A DNA stretch of 64,000 bases from Phaseolus vulgaris (GCF_000499845.2 NC_023758.2:418811-482810), one strand, 5' to 3'; shown: positions 26,309 through 39,900, counted from the first letter of the stretch. Notes: generated by a model not told the origin, from the sequence alone. Program-made: numbers and translations.

Positions 26309-29300
26309 TCAACCGTTATAGTGGATTTTCTGATTTTGGGAGTTCTGAGTCTGAGACTGCTGTTGTGAAGCTTGCATGTTAAGCGGCTGTGTGTTGTAGT
26401 GAGCAAAAGGTTGGGAGTAGAGAGAATTCATCTGTACAAAGAACCCACAAAATTTACCAGGGGAAAAACTATGGGGTTGAGTAAATCAAACGGGAATGAC
26501 AAACAGTAAAACAATCACAGCCTTTCAAATTTCGTAATTACATCACTTCTAATAGAAAGGTTGGAACTACAAAAAACCTGGGACTGAAGAGGGTTGGCAT
26601 TGGCCACACCAAAATGGCTTTGAGTTGAATCATCTTGCAACGGATCATTGAATCCCACCTGAGTAAAAAGACCTTGTGATCCATGGCCCATGTAGTCCTA
26701 TAAATTAAAAGAAAGGAAAATCAGAAAAGGAAGGACAAGGCAACACAGATAGAAGGGGGGGGGGGGGGGGGATGCTCATTACTAGAATCTTCAACAACCT
26801 GAGACATAAAGTCGTTTCCAGAACCAAAACGAGAATATCCAGCTTGAGAATTCTGGTTAAGAAAATTCCCATGGAATCCACCTTGTGCTCCTTGTGTGGC
26901 AAAATCAACAGCATATCCACTTTGAGAAGCCTTAAGGTGGTCAAAGTGTCAGTACAAAAACAACAAATGAACATGAACATCTAACTGATAGGATTTAATC
27001 AATGGGAAGGACAAAGCTCTGCACCCTGTTTTGCAGGACTGATAAAGCAAATTTAATTCTAAAGAACAAATATAGTTCATAAAATATTAACAGTAGTTCA
27101 CAAACCTGAGTAGAGAAATCAGTGACATTGTAAGGAACATGAGATCCCTGGCTTTTGAAGTCATCGCCCAAAAAGTCCTGATGGTAAATTTAAACCAAAA
27201 TACAAAAAAATGACCCAATTTTTTACATAGAAACAATATCAAGCTTCTACCAAGTCACAATAAATACCTGGGACATTCCAGGCATAGAAAATTGGTCACG
27301 AAATGACTGGCCAGCCCCTTGAACTGGCATCTAATATCCAATAGAAAAAATAGTCATAACCCAGACAAAAGATGACTTTAAGATATGAAGATAGAACATA
27401 TTAAGCTAGCATGATGAAAGTACGTACATTGTTTGCAAACCCAGGTTGAGATAAAGGACCACCAACAGATGGCTGGCTGTTAGGATTCTCTAGAGTAGGG
27501 AAGTTAAAGGTAGATCCAATATTACCAATAGGCTGTTGGGTGCCTTGTTGGTGTGGAAGATGATTGCCAATTGGAGCACCAGAATTCCCTCTACCAGCAC
27601 CAAAGCCCCGACTCCCTGGGGATGGAACATGAGGAACTGCCCCAACAGGTCCATGAACGGCCCCACGTGATGGAATGGCATATGGTTGAGATTGGGGACC
27701 ACCATGAAAGGGAGGCAAGGGAACCCTTGGGACAGGATATCCAGCAGGATGCACTCCAGGCTTATGAGTTCCATTAGGTGGACCAGGAGGTATATAAGAC
27801 CCTACAGTTAACAGAAAAATTGTTGACATACATACACTCTAAATTAAAATATCAAAACCTCCATCAGGCAGGTGTTTAAAATGTTAAAATTAAAAAAATT
27901 ATAAATCACAGGTACTCTTAATCAGGACATATATAATAAGACCACAAGGTTGACCTAAAAGTGCTTTTGGAAAAAAACAACCCTGTCCAACAAAAAGTTA
28001 CACTAGGATAATGTTCATACCCCTTCCTCGACTGCTCCTCCGATCTGAACTTGTTCCAGCTCCAGATCCAACAGAACCAAAATTATCATTAGCCGCAATT
28101 CCAGGTCCACCTCCATAAAAAAGCCTTCGTTCATTATAAATCTGAATCAAAACAAACCATGAAAAAGATATTAACCATCTCAATAAACAAATACCTCACC
28201 AGAAAAACACCCCACCTGAATGCATTAACAGACCCTTACCACATGCACAAAGCAAATAAATCAACACCATACCATCCTTGAGCACCTACCTTCTTGGGTT
28301 TCTGAAACTGAACCATACTTTGCTTCAAATTATTTAAAGGCCCTTCAACTAAGCACTCATGTTCCTGTATGGAAAAAAAAGGATATCAATGTGAAATCCC
28401 TTATGAGAAAACTCTTATCATAATTCTACAATTAGCACAAACATTTCAAATTAAATTCTAACTTCTGCTATGTCCCATAAAGCTTTAAAGAAACAGATAA
28501 AACCTCAAAACAAAAAACTACCTTGTAGTGAGTCAATAAACTATTCCACAAAGGCTGCTTGCTCAAAACTTTAGGGTTTCCCAAAATAACAATACCATAT
28601 CTTGCTCGAGTCAAAGCAACATTGAGCCTCCTAGGATCATTCAGGAATCCAATACCCTACAGAAAGGGTATAGAAGTCAAATCAATCATTCTAAATAATG
28701 ACGCAAAATGAAGATATGCGAAGCATGAAAACTTTGAAGGCAACAAACAAAGGATAAGTTCACCTACCTGATGTTCGTTACTTCTAACACAAGAAAGAAT
28801 GATGTAGTCTTTCTCCCTTCCTTGAAAAGAATCGACACTAGCAACCTGAAAAGAACAAAACTCATGTAGCAACTGCAACAAGAACAGAGATTGAACATAG
28901 AACTAAAGATATCTGTCTCAAACCTCGATCTCCTTGTAAAGCTGCTGCCTGAGAGCACCATTTCTAGACATATAGTTCACAATATAAGCTCTTTGTCCTT
29001 CATAAGGTGTTATAACACCAATCTGTTAAAGCATTTAAACGAATATTAATATTAATATGAACTTTAACAGTGTTAGTGTAAACCCCTCTGCTTAATTTCC
29101 AGTACGAAAGATACCTGGCTTGGAACCACACCACTTTTTAAGAAAGTAGTTACAATCTTTTCAACATTTGCAGCCTCGGTCCTATTTAAATAAGATGTTC
29201 CGCTGGCACTTATCTCTTCTTGTCCCATCTACAAAACAGGTAGGTACATTTTGGTATGAACAAGGCACAAAATGACAAGCACAAAACAAAAGAACCACAA

Positions 29301-32300
29301 AAATTGACAAGATGGTGTGGATTATGATAGGAATATTTCGGTAATAACAAAAGAAAATAACATAAACACACACATGTCTTAAAAGTACCTGAACATAGAA
29401 AAACATAGGACGGTTTGGAACTGGCCATGGAAAATCGATTCCTGATGATTGCCTTTCATTAACAGTAACTCCATTTTGCAGGGTGCCTTCATAGAAGCTG
29501 TTTGAGGGAAATTCTGAAAGACATGGATGCATACGGTACTGAACCTGATGTTTGAGATAATAAAACCAAAAAATTCAGTTAGTATAGTAAAAAAATTAGA
29601 AAAAAAAATTCGAACTAAACAAATTCAGCATGGAACACTACAGGCTCTTATAAAACCAATGAACAATACTTAAAAGGACCTTTACCTGCAACCTAATTGG
29701 TTTAACACCAAGTAGAACAAGGCGTTCAAAAAGTGACTGTGCTAATCCAGCACGGGCTGCTTTCTTGCACATAATAACTGGACCAAGCTGACAATGATCG
29801 CCAACAAGAACAACCTAAAGAAAAACATCTTGTTCAAAACATCAACAACCGAAGGGCACACAACTGCATGTACATATTTAACAAAATACCTGCTTTGCTC
29901 CTAGGACCAAAGGTATGAGGCACTCGGGTTCAGTTGCTTGAGTAGACTCGTCAATAAGCACCTGCAGAAAAAAAAATAGAAAAAATATTAATGAAAAATA
30001 GTGTAGAAAGTGATTGAGAATGAAAGTTAGACATAAAAAGGATTTGTATGTCAACCTGACGGAACCTAAAGTTTGCAAGCCGAGGATCTCCAGCACCAAC
30101 ACATGTACAGCAGATCACATCTGCACTCTGAGAAATCTCCCTCTCTGTTGCTCGCTTAAGAGCTTTGTATTTTTTCTCATCACTGCTGGAAAGTTCACCT
30201 GAAATATGATGAAACAAAATGTCATTTTTACCCAGTACAACTTAAAACATAGCATTGTCAGTAACAAACAACAGAACATTGAAAAGCAGAAAAGGCACAG
30301 TTTCTACTTAATCCCTAACAGATGTAAAACTTGCAAATAGATATTTGGATAAAACAGGATGTACAAAAGTTAACGAAATGAGGCTATAACAGTTTTAAAA
30401 AGGCACCAAGACCTTGCTCATCCTTCAGCTGTTGCAACTTATGAAGTTCGCTCTTGTCAGATGTGTCCAGATGTCGAACCTACAATTACAATAGACACCA
30501 TTAACATTCACATGCATCATGCAGTGATTCACAATTTCAAAATGCATTATGCAATACAGAAGTATACTGCGTGTAGTCATGATATGAAAAGAATATTAGT
30601 GGAAGGCACTAACCTGATAGTGGAGAGTTAAATGCTCAACAGGAGAACTGACAGCTTCCCTTGACTTTGCACAAAGCCTCACAACCTTGAATGGAAGATT
30701 TGTATTAGACAAGACCTTCACTTTTTTTATACATAACACAATTAACATTGACTATACCTTTAATCCAGTAGCACTAATCTTTTCAGCTAGCTGGTCAACA
30801 GCTACATTACTGGGTGCACAAACCAAAACCTGAAAAATAAGTTGTGAGGGGATGGCAATAAATGAACAGAAACACAGCAGAAAAACTAATGATATCAAGG
30901 AAACATTTAAGAACATACCTGTCCCTGGCCTTGCTTGGCCATGTGATATACAAGTGCTGCAGAAGTTACAGTCTTACCAGTTCCAGGTGGTCCTTGAATC
31001 AAACTAATAGGCCTCTGAAGAACACTCTTGACAGCAAAAACCTACAAACATTGATGATAAGTGAACTTTTTTTACAATTTTACAAGATACAAAATAATAT
31101 GGTAAGCTGACAAGGCAATTTACCAGTTCTATTCAGGTTCTTTAATACTTCAAAATTGACAAGGTATGCAACAAATTATTAAGCTATACATCCGAACATT
31201 ACAAATAAATATAATGGTCAAAATACATTTTTCCAAAACATTGTTAAAATTCAATGCTAACACAAAAGCAAATTAGTAAAGAAGTGCATTATATATTTTT
31301 ATTTTCTTTCTTTAAAGCATTGTTTGCTCATCAAGTTCGAACAATCAAGGGCAAGCATTTATTACAATCCCTCACAAAAATAAATATAATGGTCACATTG
31401 TTAAAATTCAATGCTGACACAATAGTAAAATAGTAAATTAGTAAAGAAGTGCATTATATATTTTTATTTTCCTTTTTTTTAAAGCATTGTTTGCTCATCA
31501 AGTTTGAACAATCAAGGGCAAGCATTTATTACATTCCCTCACACAAATGTTCCCTCCCAACTCCTAAAGCATACCCAAAAGCAGCAACTAATTTGCCAAC
31601 AGCCATGGCCAGACTATAGCAGGAAAAAAAGAGAGCAATATTAAACATAATAGAAAGAAACACATTAAACAGGGGTAACATATCTGAAGAAACAACATAC
31701 TTGAGATGCATTCAGCTCCGGAAGCCCAGGTGCACCAAAGCGACGAGGCAAAGCATTTCGCACCATCTGAACCTCAACTTCGTGACCCAGTAAGTGATGA
31801 TAAATATACCTACATAATTATCAGAAATTGTAAAAAAATCAACAAAAAGTCATAATCAACTATTTAAAAGTTAAAACAAACAAAAATCCTGATACAGTTT
31901 ACAGTCTGTTAGAAATGGTGGCAGGACCGAAAAGGAGTGAGAACAGCCTTTACAGGTCTATTATAAAGAAAAAGTAAAAGTGGTTAAATTGTTACTAGTT
32001 GTAACTGATTATTAAGTATGCGGTTTGGCTTAATAAATAGGTCTCTGTTGTGGTGGGGCTTTTTTCAGCTTACACTTTCACATTGACGTAAGACTGAAAA
32101 GGAGGGTGCTCCTTTTGGGGGGTAATTTTGTTTACACTAGTGTTTGTGTTACTAAACATTCTGAAGGAATGCAAACTCTTTCTGTTACTCTGCTTTTGGT
32201 AGCATAGTAGGTGTTGTTTATTAGGATTTCTGTTACCCACCCATTCTTAAACACACTCCAAATAATAGTAACTAATAGAACCACAGCCAAGTGCATTGTC

Positions 32301-35300
32301 ATGTTCTATAAAAAAAATATACACAATCCTAACCTAAGCATGGAAATCTTCTAATTAGGTGAAAAAATGGAAAAAAAATATGAAAGGAAATAGAAATACA
32401 AGGCATCAAATCAAATCCAATTTGGGCAGACTTACCCACTAACACTTGTCTCATCAACAGCAAAGGTTTTCATAGCTCCCTGCATCCTATCAAAGCTTGT
32501 ACTTTTCCAAACAAAATCAACACTGAACCCATGGTTAACATCAACAGGAACCCCCTGAAAACAAGAAGAGAAATAAGTAAAAAGCCAAATAAAAAGCATA
32601 AAAGCACGATACAAGCATCACAAAGTAATGTTAAATTCACCTGACTTGCACGAAGCTCCAGTGCAACCTCCTCTTGTGCAGTTAGCTTAATCTAAAAAAT
32701 AAAACATGAAGAATCTTATACATCATATAATTGAATAATTTAAAGAAATAGCCAATACAGTATATTACTAAACAAGTGAACAGTAGAACAATAGCTTATA
32801 AAAATCAATAGAGCTTTCTTTACTTCTCGAAAAGGAGCAATGTGTATTTGGGCATTGGTCAAAAGATAATTGGATCTAATATGAGTATAGTAGAGAGACA
32901 AGTATGCACAAGTTTAATTATTTGAAAATAATTTTCTTTATTATATTTATCAGCCCATTTTTTCAAGTATTTTTTACCCAACGTACATTAAAAGTTTCAC
33001 TGATAGCATAAAGACAAAATGTGAAGACTAAAATAAAACAACCAGGGTCGTTTTTCATACGCTACAGATAGAGGGAAAAAAAACATTCATCCATACCACA
33101 TGACCCACTGACTGCCATGCAGGATGAGCAGCATCACCAGAATAACGCAATCGTAACTCGTCACCAGGTACAAGCCGCAACTCATTATCCTCCTACAGTA
33201 TATTGTTTATCATCACAAAGAAAGTATAAGTGCTAAAGAAAACTTAGAAAACAAATTATAAAGAACATAAGACAAGACAGCGGATACAACGTAGAACAAC
33301 AGCAATAAATCGAAGACTAAGAAAAAGGTATACCTTTGGAAATACAAAATAGGCAACACGCTTCTTATTAAGACCAACATCCCATCGAATAGTCACATTG
33401 TCCTTACTTTGTGATTCTTTCATCATCTACAACAACATATAGATACAGGGAAGAAAACATATTACACAAGATGTGAGGAAACATAAAGCAATCAGAATTT
33501 CTTGCTTAGAGAAGTGTTCCAAAAGTACAAGCAGAATAAGAAAGGCAAAGAAACTATATAAAATATCTTACAATGGAGTAAAGAACAAAAATTACCTTAT
33601 CATAATCAGCTTCAAGCTTAATAAGAGGTGCAAATACATTTTGATACTAGGACAAAGAGACAAAACAAGAAATGTAATAAATAAGACCCATGTATATACC
33701 ATAGAAATTGTAAATGTGAAAGTAAAAAAAAAAGCAAGACATCCTGAATGCACACCTGATATGCATCTTCATATTTCAAAGCCACGGACTGAGGTTCATC
33801 ATCTACACCAGGCTTCTCAAGATCCTCAAAGGAAGCATCAGGATTTGTCTTCCACAATTCCTCCACCTTATTTATTTGCTGTGCACTTATTTGGCGAGCT
33901 CTTAACTGCTCCTGTTCAGATGGGATCTGCAGCAGAAAACAAGATGTATCGAAGATGGATCGACAAAACATGTATAACATTATATTAGTTAACCAAAAAG
34001 TAACATAGTAACCTTGACAAGCCACTGCAAGAAACACCTATCGTCAATCAAGGGGCACCATTGACTAAGGTCCCAATTCATGTCCTTCAACGCATTAACA
34101 CTCAAACAAGGTTCACGACATAGTAAGACAACTACGCTTTCTGTCTTTGCAGAAATAAATCCAAGGAGAAAAACATTACGACATCCACAATTGTAGCATT
34201 CAAGAATTGTTTCTCCCAACGGACTATCTTTGTGTAGACAGACTTCCTTGTGTTTAGCCCGAACCTACATTTAAAAAATTTATCATAAGCTATATTTGCA
34301 CACCAAAGACCAATATAAATTATCGTCATTACACAGCAAAAAAAAAAATCTGTCAAATAAACACCTTTGCCTGAAAAAACAAGGATAATACTTGAATCAG
34401 AAATTCATAAGCATACCCAAAAAAACAGGTCTATTGCTAATCAGTAAAACATGTAAGAAAAATTACAAGTTCTTGAGTCTCGAACTTAAGAAAATCAAGC
34501 TGCAGAATTGTTTATATTTTTCTAGCTTCCAAAAGTGGGCCACCAACCACCCCTCCCCTTTCTTATTAGTAAGCATATTTTAACCATTAAGACAATACTT
34601 GCTCATAAAAAAAATTAAAGAAACATAAGTACGTAAGTAGCAAACATGTGAATGCATAAATTAATTTCCTGTTTCCCTTAACTGTCTTTTTCTGCAAAAA
34701 AGAGCATTCTACACAACTACCATACAAATATATACACAAACATGTGAATGCATAAATTTATTTCCTGTTTCCCTTAACTGTCTTTTTCTGCAAAATCAGC
34801 ATTCTACACAAGTGACTACAATACAAATATATACACAACAAACTTGAAAAAAGATTCAAGATAATGAAGAACATAGCTATTAGAATCTCAGTCACCCTTA
34901 TACAAAAAACATAGCAGCCTGACAATAATAATTACAGGGAGAAAGCAAAAATGGCACTCTGTTATAGGTTAAAATACCCAATAAATAATGACTCAAACAA
35001 CTCAGCCAATTCAGAAAAATATCATTTAGAAGGGTTATTTTCTGTTGAGTTGCACCAGATCCAGTCAGGATCTAGCCGGACCAAATGGAAAATGACTTGT
35101 TTTGGCTCCTAATTTTTTCAATTTTGCTAGGTAAGTAAGTACTAAAAATCATGACATAAGCAAAGTGCTAGAATAGGAAATCTACTATTGAATTTCAAGA
35201 TCTTTGTGAGTGAAACCCTGAAAATGCTAAAATACAAGCTGTCCAACTACATGTCCTATGAATGTGTGACATGACATGTGCTTTATTTAAGACTAACTAT

Positions 35301-36691
35301 TAATTTGGAATTCAACCAAAAAAAACTATGAATTAAAGCCAAATTAACATTTACAATATCTCATGACAATTCATGATTAACTTAAAAAATCCTTCAAATG
35401 CTGGAAACTGCACAAATGAAACTATGAACTCTATCTTCCTAGAAACATCCAGTCGGTAATTGTGAGATCTAAGGAAAAGCAAAACTTCAAATTGCCTTCA
35501 AAAACTATTAAGTAGATTCATTAATCTAAAGTGGTTACATTACATAAACTGATCACTAAGTTTGATAAACCCTCCTAAAAAGTGTAAATAAATAATAAGT
35601 AGAATTCAATCAAAATGTGACTGGTAATCTTCATTAACCTAAGTTTTTCAAATGATTATTTAATATATGGACAGAGTAGATAAAATACATCAATTATTGC
35701 CAGCGAACAAGCAAGCCATGCCCATCAATATATTTGGGGAATGGTTTACATGCTCATGTTGTAAAACCAACAAGTTGGATTTCTAAAGCTTCAAGGGCTA
35801 CACAAGACCAACAGCCCACAGGCACAAATTCTTCTAGTTCAACAACTTCAAAAACATAAAATAATAACCTAGGGAATCACGCACTAGCTCCACAAACATG
35901 GGCGTTGAAAACTAGTCAGTTCTAATATGCTCACTAAATATCAATAATTTCTTCTGAACAGTCTAATTTCGAGTACTGCATGAATATCTAGGATCCTCTT
36001 CGTAATTTGAATGGAACAATAAAAACACACCACACGGTCAAGAACCTCACTACTTGATATGTAAACACCGACCCACCACAAATGAAAACGCCAAAGAGCA
36101 AGCAAATAAGTAAATTCAATATCACATAACATAAGAAAAATAACAAGAAAAGGAAAATGCAGTTACCAGGTGATTGACAATATGTGATCCAGAAGTATTC
36201 CCCCGTGAATTACAGAACCACTTGCGACATGAAGGTACATTGCACCTCACAACGCACGCGGGATTGGAAACCCCGCAATAGCGGCAGGCGTGTTCGGTAA
36301 AATCTCCTTTACCGTACTCATAGTTATCATCATCCCCAGTGTCCTCGAAATTCAACCCACTCATCCCCGCCGCAAGCGCATCGACCATCTGGCTGCTGTG
36401 TCCACCGCCGTTCCCCGACCGGCCGCCCTTGGTGGCGCTGCCAGGAGCCGCGGAGACAGGTGAGGCGTCGGACTGGTGATCGGAGCCTGGTCCCCCGACT
36501 GCGCCGCGCTCCGACGGGTCCGCAAGCGAATCGGACGGAGTCGGCCAAGCTACCGGTGACCTAATCGGGTCGCGGAATTCAGGGTAGTCAAAATCCTCGC
36601 CCTGCGTGTTAAATTCGAGGAAGGTGTAGGCGTCGTTGCCGGTGTCGGGCTGCGAAGCGGTGTCGAATAGATTGTTCTGTTGCGAGTCCAT
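26309..36691 (-). CDS. UPF1: UPF1 RNA helicase, nonsense-mediated mRNA decay factor
   Basis: Twenty-nine exons join in phase to 1268 residues (Arabidopsis UPF1/LBA1 is about 1254): 36691-36167, 34264-34013, 33926-33756, 33646-33596, 33426-33334, 33192-33097, 32691-32641, 32554-32436, 31809-31701, 31041-30919, 30829-30758, 30685-30614, 30479-30413, 30198-30056, 29961-29890, 29814-29686, 29544-29389, 29228-29115, 29022-28924, 28845-28768, 28656-28522, 28364-28290, 28141-28021, 27801-27428, 27330-27268, 27177-27106, 26930-26799, 26697-26578, 26431-26309. The Cys/His-rich UPF2-binding domain starts near residue 136 (CRYCG, CNVPSC, CYNCGC). The superfamily-1 helicase core has GPPGTGKT (506-513), DESTQ (652-656), QYRMHP (717-722), VDSFQGRE (842-849) and the arginine motif LTRAR (879-883). 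The Gly/Pro-rich C-terminal tail is full of SQ/TQ pairs, the phosphorylation sites of SMG1-type kinases. UPF1 is an ATP-dependent 5'-3' RNA helicase that marks mRNAs with premature stops for decay in the cytoplasm. All motif residues are intact, so the gene looks functional. Confidence 0.98.
26755..26771 (+). repeat. Run of 17 G (C on the coding strand) in a UPF1 intron
   Basis: An uninterrupted G17 tract lies 28-44 bases past the donor site of UPF1 exon 27. In the transcript it is a C17 run. Such tracts are rare in plant introns and are prone to length change. Confidence 0.9.
31203..31547. repeat. Tandem duplication of ~175 bp in a UPF1 intron
   Basis: Units 31203-31377 and 31378-31547 share long near-identical blocks (GTAAAGAAGTGCATTATATA; AAGCATTGTTTGCTCATCAA; CAATCAAGGGCAAGCATTTA). 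The duplication lies in the intron between UPF1 exons 9 and 10 and does not touch splice sites. The few differences point to a fairly recent event. Confidence 0.88.
31907..32253 (+). mobile_element. Solo-LTR-like insertion in a UPF1 intron
   Basis: A block of unusual composition starts TGTTAGAAATGGTGGCAGG, carries a TATA-like AATAAATAGGTCTCTG, and ends near CCCATTCTTAAACA. This is the layout of a copia LTR (start TGTTAG, promoter, CA end). No internal region or target duplication could be confirmed. It is antisense to UPF1, in the intron between exons 8 and 9. Confidence 0.5.
34641..34833. repeat. Tandem duplication of 96 bp in the first UPF1 intron
   Basis: CAAACATGTGAATGCATAAA starts at 34641 and again at 34737. 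It is followed in both copies by TTCCTGTTTCCCTTAACTGT and GCATTCTACACAA. Differences are few. Confidence 0.88.
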
Positions 36692-36960
36692 TGTTAGGGT
36701 TTTCGGAATCAGGAAGAGGAGCCTCCGATCCTTGGAGTATCGGAGCTAGGGTTTTAAGCGAACACGAAGGTCGAGGTGGAACGGGATTGTGAATTTTCGT
36801 GATTAGGGTTAGGGTTGGGTGTGAGAATATGGAAGAAGAGAGAGAAGAGAAGGGCAGGTACTCTCAAAGAAGGATGAAAGTGTGAGACACATACACAAAG
36901 GGTGATTGAGCGTATGCGCGCGAGTGCGTAGAGACGTATTCAAAGAACATACGGATACAT
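36692..36960 (-). promoter_or_regulatory. UPF1 5' UTR and core promoter region
   Basis: The DNA upstream of the UPF1 ATG is GC-richer than its surroundings, with two TTAGGGTTTT-like telo-box motifs in the sense direction (near 36695 and 36755, minus strand). A third, GATTAGGGTTAGGGTTGGG, lies near 36800 on the plus strand. Telo-boxes are known in promoters and leaders of plant translation-related genes. AGAGA-type runs (about 36835-36850) also fit a leader. The transcription start is not defined. Confidence 0.45.
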
Positions 36961-36999
36961 ACACATACACTGATCCCCTGAACTTCCACGTTCTGCGCA

Positions 37000-39900
37000 T
37001 TATACTATTTTATTTATACTGAGGAGAGTAGGTCTATATTTCCTTAAACAATGTTATAAAGGGTTAAGTATCTTCTGTGTCTATAATTTCACAAATGTTT
37101 AATTTTAACTTTTATAAAATTTTAATTGAATAATTGGGTTTTTTAATTTTTTTAAAATTAATAGTTTTTTATCTAATTACTGTTACAAAATATTACAGTT
37201 CATAAGTGATCATAACATGTTATATTTAAAAATATGTTAACAATTAGTTATATATTATAGGTAACTACAAAATAAAATATTAAATGTGTAATTAATTTTT
37301 ATAAAAAAGATTGCACATCCAAGAAAATATAAAAATAAAAAAACAAATTTAAGAATTTGAAATGATGATAACATAATAGTTTATAACAAAAATTCAGTTA
37401 AGTTCAATTCTCCTTTTTTTTAAGTAACCAATTAATAAAAAAAATAATTATAAATAAATGCATCAGTTACTCGTTATTATCCTTCTTAATTTCAAACATA
37501 AAAAAATACAAAAATTCTTTATTATCAACCCTAACCACAATAACATAATATAGTTTAAAACAAATATTTTTCAAAAATTAAAATATTGAATAGCTTCATA
37601 AAGTAAAGAATAGAAAAGTTTGACACATTTTAATTAAAGACTTCATTACACAAAAAGCACAAAAAGCTTAGCACAAAGAGTATTGTATATTATAGTTTCC
37701 TTTTTTATATTTTAACATTTTTGTTTTATATAAATTTCGAAAAATGGTTGTTGTGTAATGTACTTGTATAGGCAAAGGGACCCTTAGATAGTATTTGTGA
37801 TTGTACGTATAATTATTGACATGTCGGTAATCTTCTATTTGCTTCCTTTAAGACTTTTTCCTTAAATGCTCACGCTCGGTCATGAGGTGACCTGCAAAAG
37901 ACATTCTTAAGTAATTACTCTTGTAGAGAGTGTATTCTGGTCAAATAGAAAAAACGTATATTGTTCATCCTCATAGGACTTTATTTATAGTACTGGTTAT
38001 GGGTTGTGGTCATGATGGCCAAATATCAGTTATTAACTTACCTATATCGTGGTCCCTTATTGATAGGAATGTGCGTCATTCAGTTAATAATTATGAGTTA
38101 TTTAGCTGATTCATCAGATAAATCTTCTGCATATTTCGAAATATTAATTATGAGTCATTAAGTACCGTTGTAATTGTCATCACTATCTTGTATTCCATGT
38201 CTTGAAACATTCTCTCACTTGGTCGGTGACCAAAGCCGAAACCAGCTCGCCTAGTACCAACCGGTACATGTAATATTTAAAGATAAAAATCTTCATGTAC
38301 TTAACAATGTGATAAGAGAAACTTTGCACAAAAGTATATTTGATGTTTGATGTTCTTTGATATGGATCCATGGAGGGTTGAGTTTCCTTATTTTGTTGTC
38401 AAGTTATAAAAGTAAAAAATACAAATATATTTGACAAACATAAAAATATATATACATAGATCCTAGTGTATACTATAAAAATATATTTATATAAACATTT
38501 TACTAATTGTAATCAATAACTTTAAGCATTTACCATAATGTGATGTTGCTACTGCGAAACCAACTTCGTATCTTGAACCTTTAAAGTTTGAAGATGTCAG
38601 GGAGATATCACATTAGGTCGGTCAATTTCAAAATATATATCAAATCACTTTATGTATTTAGCCACACATACAACTGAATGTGTGACCTTGGTGAAATCAC
38701 TATGTGGTGGCCAACAAAATACAACCATCGGTCTTCCAACTCGACAATAAACACCTTACGGGAAGACAATAGGAATGGTGGGAAAGGAGAGGCATGTGAT
38801 TGTTTACAAATGACGCAACACACGCTTTAGGAAATGAAGATGGATGTTAGTCCCCAATTGAATGTACCAAAGAACATGGAATTTTACGCAAACGATATAT
38901 GGTGCGATGCTCCTCGTATGACCTCCATTTTGATTGCAAATAAGGTAAAATCATCAAGTTAGAACCTAATTTCTCAAAAAACATAAATAATTATTGGGTG
39001 ACCACATATCTCATAGTAAAAAGATATTCCTATATCGATATTAGGGAAAGTTTCTCTATATATATATATCCTTACATGTTACAATATTAAGTATTCATAA
39101 TTTCATCAAAATAACTATAATTGCATAACATAAAACAAATAAGTTTATTGAAGAACCTGAAGTACAACACACCCATTAACATGACATTTGTCCACAAATA
39201 CGGTGTATCCCACGAGATAGAATAAATATGCCCCAGTGACAAATATCCATTAACAATGTGATATATTTGTATAATCTACTCAATCACATCATACATCCTA
39301 AACCCTAAACACAACACCCTAACACAACACTCGAGATGATGAAAACAACCTGTATCTGATTTTTAACAACAAAGCAATATAACACATTTTATCATATATA
39401 TATATATATATATAATCAAATAATTTAAATTCTTATCTGTAATCCTATTTGTCCATAAAAATATTTATACTATTTTTTCTTAATCTAATATATTTATAAG
39501 ATGCTAATTATCTTACTTGAGAGTATTAAGTTTATATTTTATATAACTAATTGCATTAAAATAAACATTATTATAAAATATGCATATTAATAATTACACA
39601 TGCGTATAATAACTTTTGAATGTAAAACATTTAAAATGGCCATTATAGTGTATTAAAAAACGTTATAATACATTGATTTTAATTTATTATATATACCATA
39701 AAGGAAAATTATAAATTATAAGGACAATTTTTTAAGGATGTCAGTCAAGCATTAATATTAATAACAAAATAATAAATATATTAAAAGTTTTAAATATAAA
39801 AGATTTAAATTAATTAATTCAAAATTATTATACTACATTAAGAAAACCTTATATAACATCAATTAAAATTTACTATATAAAAAACTATTAATTTTGTTTA

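Noticed and set aside
27553..27777. Plus-strand open frame of 74 codons opposite the UPF1 C-terminal exon
   Set aside because: It is a shadow of the Gly/Pro/Gln-rich UPF1 exon 24, where codon bias leaves the other strand open.
33473..33988. Plus-strand open frame of 171 codons inside UPF1
   Set aside because: It is antisense to UPF1 exons 3 and 4 and their introns; lysine-rich low-complexity content and no family match.
37860..38290. Possible Ty3/gypsy LTR
   Set aside because: Composition and phrases are suggestive, but no ends, primer-binding site, or second copy could be found. It is mentioned only as an LTR-like patch.
39298..39335. Telomere-like AAACCCTAAA and AACACCCTAACAC motifs
   Set aside because: Only one exact telomere unit is present and there is no tandem array, so it is not an interstitial telomere.
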